From CBFCZU01 sp965602635 (GTDB taxonomy: Bacteria > Planctomycetota > Phycisphaerae > SM23-33), in NCBI GenBank assembly GCA_965602635.1, contig CBFCZU010000187.1, positions 1 to 8,467 on the forward strand: DNA of 8,467 bases, given 5' to 3'. Both the position numbers and the translations under genes were made by a program. Positions within the stretch are counted from its first letter, which is position 1, and each line of letters begins with the position of its first letter. Below the pieces are notes generated by a model. It was not told where the DNA came from. It saw only the letters and a program-made list of their open reading frames with translations, and did not search any database. Positions 1-5,019 of the stretch are shown one piece after another.

Positions 1-32
1 CGTTCTAGGTTCGAGTCCTCGTCGGGGAGCCA
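1..32 (+). tRNA. 3' end of a tRNA gene (partial), possible integration site
   Basis: The first 32 bases have the layout of the last part of a tRNA. There is a T-stem at 5-9 pairing with 17-21 (four of five pairs, one T/C mismatch), the T loop TTCGAGT at 10-16, a 7-base acceptor strand at 22-28, a discriminator G at 29 and an encoded CCA at 30-32. The 5' half and the anticodon lie outside the window, so the amino acid cannot be read. The GGTTCGAGTCC block and the G-CCA end resemble tRNA-Asn genes, but that is only a guess. It may be a full tRNA gene or only a duplicated 3' end (an att site). The recombinase fragment directly beside it supports a role as an integration site. Confidence 0.7.
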
Positions 33-960
33 TTCTTTGCCATGTGACGAAACGTCCTCGCCGTCCTCGCGCTCGGCCAGGGGCACGATGCCGAGCGCTC
101 CCCGTACCAGCGTGCCGCGATACCTGCCGCTGTCCTGCTGGCTGATGCTGTAGTAGAGGGTCACGGGGCCGGGCTCGCCGTCCGGCTGGGCAAGGAACCT
201 CTGGAAGACCTGCTTCTTCGCTCCCATGTCGCCGTCGGCGAGGACGCGGCCGACATCCTGCATGGCAGCCAGGAACCGGCTGACCTCGGCGTCCAGGTCG
301 TCCTGGGGCGGCTGGGGGGCCTTCGACTCGGCCTCTGTGAGCTGCGCCGCCAGCCGGCCGCGCTCGGCCCGCAGGGCCTCCGCCTTGTCCAGCACGGCCT
401 CGACCATCTCATCCGGCACCATCAACACACGCTCGTTGACGCGGCCCAGGGCGGCCTCGACCTCGCGGAGGCGTCGCTCGATGCGGCCACGGCCGTTGTC
501 GCCTGCCGCCGCCCGCAGAGCCTGCCGTTTGGCCATGAGCTTCTTGCGGGCGGCTTCGCGGAGATCGCATCCCGCGATCTGCTCCTGGATCTTGCCGATC
601 ACGAAGTCCTCGATGGCGCCGGCCTTGATGGAGCAGGGGTGGCCCTTGAGCGCGCCGCGCACGTAACGGGAACAGGTGTACCTGCGGCTGGTGTACACGT
701 GATCCTTGTAGTGCTTGCGCTTCGTGTCGCCCGTCATCTTGGCCCCGCACTCGCCGCAGTAGAGCAAGCCGGCCAGCAGGTAGGGGCTGCGCGGCCTGCG
801 GTCGGCGTACGGACGCCGATTGCGGGCGATCCGCTCGTTGGCCTGCTCCCATAGCTTGCGCGGGACGAGGGCCTCGTGGGCGTCCTCGACGACGATCCAG
901 TCATCGCGACCGTTCTGACGGTGGCGGCCGCGCTCGGGCTTGCGCCGGCGCACCGGCTGG
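1..960 (-). pseudogene. large serine recombinase, C-terminal fragment (zinc beta-ribbon and coiled coil), runs off left edge
   Basis: The minus strand carries one uninterrupted frame from about position 960 to the left edge, roughly 320 codons with no stop. It opens with a basic linker and then DDWIVVEDAHEALVP, a typical end of the Recombinase domain of large serine integrases. A zinc beta-ribbon follows, with CGECGAKM, a Tyr-x-Cys and a GHPCS cysteine. After that comes a long charged coiled coil (about 640-340), as in this family. The N-terminal resolvase catalytic domain with its serine is absent: the frame meets a stop upstream of 985, and the neighbouring DNA is a transposase gene in another frame. 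The fragment therefore cannot catalyse recombination. At the left end the frame reads antisense through the tRNA 3' end (WLPDEDSNLE), so its natural stop is outside the window. The breakpoint is estimated, within about 945-975. Confidence 0.8.
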
Positions 961-1968
961 GTTGCCCTTCGGCCCCGTGGGGCTCTCGAGGGCCTCGATC
1001 ACCTCGCCGACGATCCGCTCGGCTCGCCGGGACGTGTTCAGCTCGCCATCCGCGGTGGTCCACTCGAAGGCCGCTACCACCCGGTTCAGCAGGTCGTCCA
1101 GACGGCAGCACGCCTCGAGCGCCTCCTCGCACGCCTGGCGGGCCCGATAGTAGCACTGGCGTGCCGAGTTGGTGGCCTTCTTCGTCTCGCGAGCGCGGAT
1201 GGCCTCGTAGGCCTCTTGGGCCTCCAACTCGGCATCGAGCAGCGTCTCGCACCGCGCCCACAGGCGAGCGACGATGGCCCGGGGCTTCCGCAGAAAATGG
1301 AACATGTCCCGCTGGAGCGGCACGCCGGCGTCGGCGGCGGCCCTGCCGATGCCCCGCGCCCCGTCGGCCAGGCACTGCCGCAGGTCCCCCAGCGCCTCGA
1401 AGACCGGCTTCCAGTCCTCCGCGGCGCGGCGATCCGCCAGGCGCAACGCGAGGATCAGCAGGCTGACCGGCTCGACCGCCAGCAGCAGCGGCTGCTTGCC
1501 CAAGAAGATCTCGTCGACCGCCGCCACCGTGCCGGCGCCGCAGAAGTAGCGGCCAAAGGCCACGCGTGCCAACGCGGCGGCCTCGTTGATCGTCTTGCGG
1601 ACCGTCTCGTGGGAGATGCGGCGCCCGGTCACCGTCTCGAGCACCGCCGCGATCTCCGCGTCGCTGTTGCCCAGGACGGCCATGTGCAGCATGAACGCCC
1701 GTTCCTGCTCGCGGCTCATCGCCTCGACGCGCGCTTGGGTCTCAAGCAGCGAGTGCAGTTGGGCGTACAGTGCGTCGCGCTCTTTGCGGAGCTCGTGCAG
1801 TTCGGTCGGGCCGAACTCCAGGAGCCACCGCAGCCTCAGCTCCCAGCGATAGGCGCTCGAGCGAGGCACGCCCATCGCCTCCAAGTACCGTGTCACCTCC
1901 CCATAGCCGCGCGCACGGGCCTCTTCCATGCCCTTGACAACTTCCCATCGCACGCTACAATCCACCAT
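901..1968 (-). CDS. DDE-type transposase, probably truncated at the C-terminus
   Basis: The gene encodes 355 aa from ATG 1968. That start is chosen because AAGGAG lies 6 bases upstream. The open frame extends further upstream, but nothing there looks like protein of this family. Residues 22-43 and about 101-131 look like two helix-turn-helix segments, suited to binding transposon ends. A catalytic core follows: AAVDEIF (D152) as the first DDE carboxylate, a strand AVEPVSLLILALR, and LADGARGIG (D202) as the likely second. DMFHFLRKPR and a long helical insert come after. These resemble a transposase family I associate with planctomycete genomes, with a D-E-I/V-F-F start and an ADG second motif, but I cannot name the IS family. 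The last 20 or so residues (Ala/Pro/Arg-rich) overlap the recombinase fragment in another frame and look like read-through after a deletion. The third acidic residue may be lost, and activity is doubtful. Confidence 0.75.
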   Translation of the reverse strand: MVDCSVRWEVVKGMEEARARGYGEVTRYLEAMGVPRSSAYRWELRLRWLLEFGPTELHELRKERDALYAQLHSLLETQARVEAMSREQERAFMLHMAVLGNSDAEIAAVLETVTGRRISHETVRKTINEAAALARVAFGRYFCGAGTVAAVDEIFLGKQPLLLAVEPVSLLILALRLADRRAAEDWKPVFEALGDLRQCLADGARGIGRAAADAGVPLQRDMFHFLRKPRAIVARLWARCETLLDAELEAQEAYEAIRARETKKATNSARQCYYRARQACEEALEACCRLDDLLNRVVAAFEWTTADGELNTSRRAERIVGEVIEALESPTGPKGNPAGAPAQARARPPPSERSR

Positions 1969-1974
1969 GGGCTT

Positions 1975-1980
1975 CTCCTT
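1975..1980 (-). promoter_or_regulatory. ribosome binding site of the transposase gene
   Basis: AAGGAG on the minus strand, 6 bases before ATG 1968. It fixes the start and argues against the roughly 100-residue upstream extension of the open frame. Confidence 0.7.
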
Positions 1981-2175
1981 CGCAGTGGGTGTTCGCGCGA
2001 TTGCGACCCGCTTATTGTGCGGAGAAGCCCCTTTTTTCGCAACAACTGTCCCATTGAACCGGCCCCGAAACCCTGCCAGATCTGTCAATCCCGACGGGCA
2101 GGAACGCTCGACGCGGACGCGGGTGTGGGCTGTGTGGGGAAACGCCACACGGGGTGTGGCTGCGGCCCGCGCGCC

Positions 2176-2204
2176 TTGACGCTCGCGGGCCGAGGCGCCA
2201 TGAT
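2176..2204 (+). promoter_or_regulatory. sigma-70-type promoter candidate facing the FGE-like gene
   Basis: TTGACG (2176-2181) and CATGAT (2199-2204) are separated by exactly 17 bases. They match the -35 consensus at 5 of 6 positions and the -10 consensus at 4 of 6. It points toward the ATG at 2242. No intact gene lies downstream, so it is either a remnant of a lost gene or a source of antisense transcription into the 3' end of the FGE-like gene. Confidence 0.35.
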
Positions 2205-2241
2205 CGAGCGCGCCGCGAGCACGCCGAGAGAGGAACCAGTC

Positions 2242-2589
2242 ATGATTGGCCATGACCGGGAGTGGGAGTGCCAAGGGCGAGAGTTAACCTACAGAGCGCG
2301 CGACACGGAAGCCCACAACAGCGTGCTTGTAGGTCGGTGGCTGACTGTGGCGGCAAGTCGCGCGACTGTAGTACGGTGGATCATAACACCCCCCACCGCG
2401 CAGGACACGCTTCTGGCCCATCGTCGGGCCTGCTCCATCAGCGCTCGGTCCGTCAACATAGAGCCCGTACCAGTCCAGACACCATTCCCAGGCATTGCCT
2501 GCCATGTCCAGACACCCGTATGGAGATCCCCCCAATGGGTAGGAGCCCACAGGCGTTGGTTGACCTACCTCGGAGTTGAAGTTGCATAG
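2242..2589 (+). pseudogene. possible remnant of a gene start (stub)
   Basis: An ATG at 2242 has AGAGGA about 9 bases upstream and the promoter-like site 2176-2204 in front of it. The frame starts MIGHDREWECQGRE and then, from 2284, runs antisense through the FGE-like gene until a stop near 2589. Only the first 14 or so codons are free of that overlap, so anything real here is probably the first few codons of a gene cut by a rearrangement. The start codon sits inside an inverted repeat, GTCATG and CATGAC separated by six bases (2239-2256). I do not recognise the product. Confidence 0.2.
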
Positions 2590-3408
2590 GGTGGCATTGG
2601 GCGGCTGGTCGCCCCATGGATAGTCGCGCGCGTCGTCGCCTCTTGCCGCCTTCTCCCACTCCGCTTCGGTGGGGAGTCGGTAGTACGGCTGTTTCGTTTT
2701 CTGGCACAACCAGCGGCAGAACGCTGCTGCATCATGCCAGGACACCGAGCCCACTGGCTGCATTGGCTTATTGAACCTGGGGTCCGCCCAGTAGTCTGGT
2801 TCTGGGTGGCCCGTTCCCAGCACGAACTGGCGGTACTGTGCGTTGGTGACGGCGTACTTGCCAATGTAGTAACTGGCAAGGCATACGCTGCGCTCAGGCT
2901 TCTCGTCATCTCCTCCCCCGTCGCAACCCATCCAGAACTCGCCGTCTGGGACGAGGATCATCTCCAGGTCGTCCCATTCGCACAGCACGGCCGCCTCGGA
3001 CACCCCATGTGACGCCGCGCACTCTTCGCACATCCTCGCCTCGCGTACAAGATGCTGTCGGCACAGGTGATCCTGGCCGCACTCACGGCATCGGAAGGTG
3101 TCCTCAGGCTTGTTTCGCAGGCCGCAGAAGGGACAGACGACGAGTTGGTAGGCCGGCTGCCGGATAGGTGACCCGTGGTAATGAACATGCTGCTGGTATG
3201 ACGTGGTCTTCGCTCCACCCACGATGTCCCCGTTCGCCTTCATGGCGCCCTCCCGGTTGTCCACTCCTCGTGCTACCTCCTGCGCAGCCGCAAGGCGGGC
3301 TTCGATCCTTGCCTTCATCTCCTCGTACGTCTCTTCGGATACCTCGCCATCGAGGAACCTGTCCTCTAGCTTTTTGAGCTTCTTGCGGAGATCATCTGGC
3401 GTGGACAT
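2284..3408 (-). CDS. zinc-ribbon protein with a C-terminal FGE-sulfatase (SUMF1-like) domain
   Basis: The product is 374 aa. ATG 3408 is chosen because GGAG lies 7 bases upstream. The open frame extends further, but that part overlaps the divergent IS4 fragment and looks non-coding. Residues 5-45 form a charged helical segment like a SHOCT module (LKKLEDRFLDGEVSEETYEE). A linker with GDIVGGAKTTS follows. Cysteines 92/95/107/110 make a zinc ribbon, and C116/H119/C127/C130 a second metal-site-like cluster. Residues 148-374 are an FGE-sulfatase fold: EFWMGC, LPTEAEWEKAARG, GNAWEWCLDWYG, VLRGGG and the closing GFRVA. In true FGE the copper-binding cysteine pair lies between RGG and the conserved Arg. 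Here the aligned segment reads CYDPPYYSRATCR, with proline and tyrosine at those places. Sulfatase activation is thus unlikely, and a binding role of the C-type-lectin-like fold is more probable. Predicted cytoplasmic, with no signal peptide or membrane segment. The partner is unknown. Confidence 0.85.
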   Translation of the reverse strand: MSTPDDLRKKLKKLEDRFLDGEVSEETYEEMKARIEARLAAAQEVARGVDNREGAMKANGDIVGGAKTTSYQQHVHYHGSPIRQPAYQLVVCPFCGLRNKPEDTFRCRECGQDHLCRQHLVREARMCEECAASHGVSEAAVLCEWDDLEMILVPDGEFWMGCDGGGDDEKPERSVCLASYYIGKYAVTNAQYRQFVLGTGHPEPDYWADPRFNKPMQPVGSVSWHDAAAFCRWLCQKTKQPYYRLPTEAEWEKAARGDDARDYPWGDQPPNATLCNFNSEVGQPTPVGSYPLGGSPYGCLDMAGNAWEWCLDWYGLYVDGPSADGAGPTMGQKRVLRGGGCYDPPYYSRATCRHSQPPTYKHAVVGFRVARSVG

Positions 3409-3415
3409 CCTCTGT

Positions 3416-3419
3416 CTCC
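3416..3419 (-). promoter_or_regulatory. ribosome binding site of the FGE-like gene
   Basis: GGAG on the minus strand, 7 bases before ATG 3408. It decides between this start and the upstream in-frame extension. The 138 bases between 3408 and 3547 also serve as the divergent upstream region for the IS4 fragment. I see no strong -35/-10 pair in them. Confidence 0.55.
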
Positions 3420-3546
3420 AAACACCCTTGTCCAAGACAGCTTTCCGTAATCCAAGAATAGGCTGGTTCGTGGCAGGATGGTGATATGAGCCGGTCACCG
3501 CGTCGGCGCAGGAGCGCCGCACCCACTCACGAACAGGAGTGCATGT

Positions 3547-3720
3547 ATGGCTACCACAGCGAGCTGTCTTGTGCAAGTGCTGTCGCTGGTGGACCGGAAC
3601 GCCTTCGTGCGTGCGGTGCGCCGCCACGACGCGGAGCGAGGGACCAAGGGCTTCTCGTGCTGGGGCCAGTTCGTGTCGATGCTCTTCTGCCAGATGGGTG
3701 CGGCGAACTCGCTGTGCGAG
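3547..3720 (+). pseudogene. N-terminal fragment of an IS4-family transposase (DUF4372-like)
   Basis: From ATG 3547, with AGGAG about 9 bases upstream, about 58 codons match the N-terminal domain of IS4-type transposases. Recognisable pieces are VLSLVDRNAFVRAVRRHDAE, then GFSCWGQFVSMLFCQMGAANSL, which corresponds to the family pattern F-S-C-W-x-Q-F-x-x-M-L-F-x-Q-L-x-x-x-x-S-L-R-E-I. After residue 58 the similarity stops abruptly. The frame continues to a stop at 4021-4023 as low-complexity Ser/Ala/Pro sequence unlike any transposase. The whole DDE catalytic core, normally another 300 or so residues, is missing, so this is a dead 5' remnant. The start has a sensible ribosome binding site, so a short peptide could still be made. 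Confidence 0.75.
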
Positions 3721-3930
3721 CCGCGGCTCGTGGCACAAAGTGCTCTGAGTTCACCAGGGTTGTTCTGTCCGGCGCAGACAGCGACGGGGGCGGCTGTCGT
3801 TGCCTCCAGCGGTGAGATTCTCGCCCGTCACACCGGGCCAGCGCTGTCGGCTTCCGCGTCGCCAGGCCCCTCCCGTAGCCGCTCTCGCCGCAGCCCATCG
3901 CCCGCGCCTCGCCCGGCGCACCCGCCGCCC
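3721..3930. other. stretch without a supported gene after the IS4 fragment
   Basis: Every frame here gives low-complexity Ala/Arg/Pro/Ser protein, and I recognise no domain. The left border is the truncation point of the IS4 fragment; the right border is the promoter of the coiled-coil/winged-helix gene. It probably holds rearranged debris. Confidence 0.4.
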
Positions 3931-3959
3931 TTGACAACCCGCCCTCCTCGCGCCACACT
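3931..3959 (+). promoter_or_regulatory. sigma-70-type promoter candidate for the small-gene cluster
   Basis: A perfect TTGACA (3931-3936) is followed after 17 bases by CACACT (3954-3959), which matches the -10 consensus at 3 of 6 positions. Transcription would start near 3966, giving a leader of about 185 bases before ATG 4151. TATGTT at 4120-4125 could be an alternative -10 closer to the gene, but its -35 region is poor. Confidence 0.45.
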
Positions 3960-3973
3960 GGCGGCGCCGCCAG
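3958..3973. repeat. perfect 16-bp palindrome at the predicted transcription start, operator candidate
   Basis: CTGGCGGC is followed immediately by its exact reverse complement GCCGCCAG. The palindrome overlaps the last two bases of the -10 box and is centred between 3965 and 3966, where transcription from the promoter at 3931-3959 would begin. That position suits a repressor, possibly the DNA-binding protein encoded downstream. In a GC-rich genome a chance palindrome is possible. Confidence 0.4.
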
Positions 3974-3995
3974 GTCCTGGGCACTCCGGCGCCCG

Positions 3996-4007
3996 CGAAG
4001 CGCTTCG
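3996..4007. repeat. 12-bp palindrome in the leader
   Basis: CGAAGCGCTTCG is self-complementary over all 12 bases. It lies in the putative leader of the coiled-coil/winged-helix gene, about 30 bases after the operator-like palindrome. It could be a second protein site or nothing. It has no T run, so it is not a terminator. Confidence 0.25.
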
Positions 4008-4136
4008 GGCTTGCCGCCCATAGGGCTGGACCGGGCGGCGCCCAGCGCCGTCGCACGGGAGGCCATCAACGGTGCCCCTCGCTGGCGGTCAGCGTCGCCA
4101 GGGGCTGCCGGCCGGGTCGTATGTTCCCGACCCTCT

Positions 4137-4144
4137 GGAAGGAG
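4137..4144 (+). promoter_or_regulatory. ribosome binding site of the coiled-coil/winged-helix gene
   Basis: GGAAGGAG, 6 bases before ATG 4151. It is the strongest Shine-Dalgarno match in this part of the window and rules out the in-frame ATG at 4121 as the start. Confidence 0.75.
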
Positions 4145-4150
4145 AGCCGC

Positions 4151-4564
4151 ATGCCGAAGGCCAATCTGGCGCGCGTCCCGCTTGAGACGCTCCAGCGGGA
4201 GATCCAACGCCGACGCGAGGAGCTGCCCAAGCTCATCGCCCAGCGCGATGAGCTCGACCGCCGCATCGCCGAACTGGAGGGTTCTGCCGCTCCTAAGCGA
4301 CGTGCGAAGAAGGCGAAAAGGCCCGCGGAACGGAAGCGCCGTGTCAGCGGGAAGCCGACCAAGGGCACGCTCACGCTGAACGACGCGCTTGCGCAGGTGC
4401 TGGAGGGGAAGGTAGGCGTCTCCATCGCAGAGGCCACCAAGGAAGTCCTTGCGCAGGGCTACAAGACCCGCGCCAAGAACCCGAAGTTCCTCGTCAACCG
4501 GACACTCGCCAGGGATGACCGGTTCAAGAGGGTCGCCAGGGGCGTCTACGCCCTGAAGGCATGA
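4151..4564 (+). CDS. small basic coiled-coil and winged-helix (HARE-HTH-like) DNA-binding protein
   Basis: The product is 137 aa and strongly basic. Residues 9-44 form a heptad-rich coiled coil (LETLQREIQRRREELPKL and onward), probably for dimerisation. Residues 48-72 are a Lys/Arg/Ala/Pro tail-like linker that could contact DNA without specificity. Residues 73-137 look like a winged helix: LTLNDALAQVLEGK, an IAEATKEVL helix, then FLVNRTLARDDRFKRV and the final RGVYALKA strand, a pattern seen in HARE-HTH-type domains. Small proteins with this coil, basic linker and winged-helix order are, to my recollection, frequent in planctomycetes and usually called hypothetical or nucleoid-associated. 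Its codon use is consistent with a real gene. It is the first gene after the palindrome-bearing promoter and is followed at 57 bases by the 58-aa gene, so autoregulation of a small operon is plausible but inferred. Confidence 0.85.
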   Translation: MPKANLARVPLETLQREIQRRREELPKLIAQRDELDRRIAELEGSAAPKRRAKKAKRPAERKRRVSGKPTKGTLTLNDALAQVLEGKVGVSIAEATKEVLAQGYKTRAKNPKFLVNRTLARDDRFKRVARGVYALKA

Positions 4565-4621
4565 GGCCGTGAGCCATCGCGGCCCCGGTCCGCTTCCGCC
4601 CACCCGCAGGAGCGACCCGGC

Positions 4622-4798
4622 ATGGGCACCTTCCTGCCCGACTTCGTAGGCCACATCCTGAGCCTTGAGGCTGAGCTCGTGCGCCTCGCCCGCGCCCGCG
4701 ACCGCCACCCGCCCGACAGCGGCGAGCTCGGGGCGCTCGATAGCCAGCGGCTCGGGGGCTCGCAGAGGGCGATGGCTGAATGGGGGACAGCGCGATGA
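4622..4798 (+). CDS. hypothetical protein, 58 aa
   Basis: A short ORF from ATG 4622 with GGAG 9 bases upstream. It lies on the same strand as the coiled-coil/winged-helix gene and 57 bases after it. It starts MGTFLPDFVGHILSLEAEL, an amphipathic helix, followed by a charged Arg/Asp/Gly-rich tail. There is no membrane segment, no cysteine and no motif I recognise. Its stop codon overlaps the start of the next gene (ATGA at 4795-4798), which argues that it is translated and coupled to it. It could also be the remaining 5' part of a longer gene. No function can be assigned. Confidence 0.5.
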   Translation: MGTFLPDFVGHILSLEAELVRLARARDRHPPDSGELGALDSQRLGGSQRAMAEWGTAR

Positions 4799-5019
4799 AT
4801 ATGTCCTTCGGCTCAGGCGGCAGCCACAGCAACATGGGGTTCAAGCTCATCTACAAGGAGGACTCCAAGAGCGGCTTCGGCGGCACGATGGTCCACGAGC
4901 TTACGCATCGGCTCATGACGCGCGGCTTCAGTCGTCAGGGAGCGGCTGAACTTCTCCACGGCTCGTCCATCACTCACGCCAGTGACAGGCGAGGCCCTAC
5001 ACCGGCACTTAGAAAGTAG
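4795..5019 (+). CDS. small protein with an HExxH motif (possible metallopeptidase fragment)
   Basis: The product is 74 aa from ATG 4795, which overlaps the stop of the previous gene (ATGA). A purine-rich GGGGGA lies 7 bases before the start. Residues 31-40 read TMVHELTHRL, containing HELTH, the zinc-binding HExxH pattern in the hydrophobic setting usual for zinc metallopeptidases. Only about 33 residues precede it and about 36 follow. That is too short for a full peptidase domain, and no third ligand can be assigned (H55 is a candidate at most). The C-terminal part after about residue 46 becomes Ser/Arg/Pro-rich and overlaps the end of the HEAT gene, which suggests a 3' truncation. Either it is a broken peptidase gene or the HELTH is coincidental. 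GC-rich codon third positions in the first 45 codons support coding. Confidence 0.45.
   Translation: MNMSFGSGGSHSNMGFKLIYKEDSKSGFGGTMVHELTHRLMTRGFSRQGAAELLHGSSITHASDRRGPTPALRK

Larger units (their letters stand above)
1969..2283. other. non-coding stretch between the transposase and the FGE-like gene
   Basis: This stretch should contain the end of the transposable element. I could not find matching terminal inverted repeats at the two sides, so no boundary is given. It holds a TTGACA hexamer on the minus strand (2083-2088) without a convincing -10 box 16-18 bases downstream, and a 7-bp inverted repeat with a 3-base loop at 2144-2160 (GCCACAC/GTGTGGC) without a T run. It also holds the plus-strand promoter-like site and the ORF stub described separately. 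Confidence 0.5.

Noticed and set aside
2144..2160. 7-bp hairpin as a rho-independent terminator
   Set aside because: There is no T run on either side and no gene end close by.
1968..2274. A roughly 100-residue N-terminal extension of the transposase
   Set aside because: The in-frame upstream sequence has no family-like pattern, and AAGGAG sits just before ATG 1968.
2284..2410. Variable region of a diversity-generating retroelement at the end of the FGE-like gene
   Set aside because: The fold and the GFRVA ending fit such targets, but there is no reverse transcriptase and no second near-copy of this stretch in the window. I keep it only as a check to run.
940..2589. A 549-codon plus-strand open frame opposite the transposase
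   Set aside because: It is the GC-driven antisense shadow of the transposase. Its protein is Arg/Gln/His/Leu-rich low-complexity sequence with no domain, while the minus strand has an obvious transposase with a good ribosome site.
3408..3738. A 110-residue N-terminal extension of the FGE-like protein
   Set aside because: It is antisense to the IS4-type fragment and compositionally odd. ATG 3408 has a good GGAG, and the SHOCT-like domain begins there.
3551..4708. A 385-codon minus-strand open frame
   Set aside because: It runs antisense to the IS4 fragment and the coiled-coil/winged-helix gene, both of which have recognisable domains and ribosome sites. Its own protein shows none.
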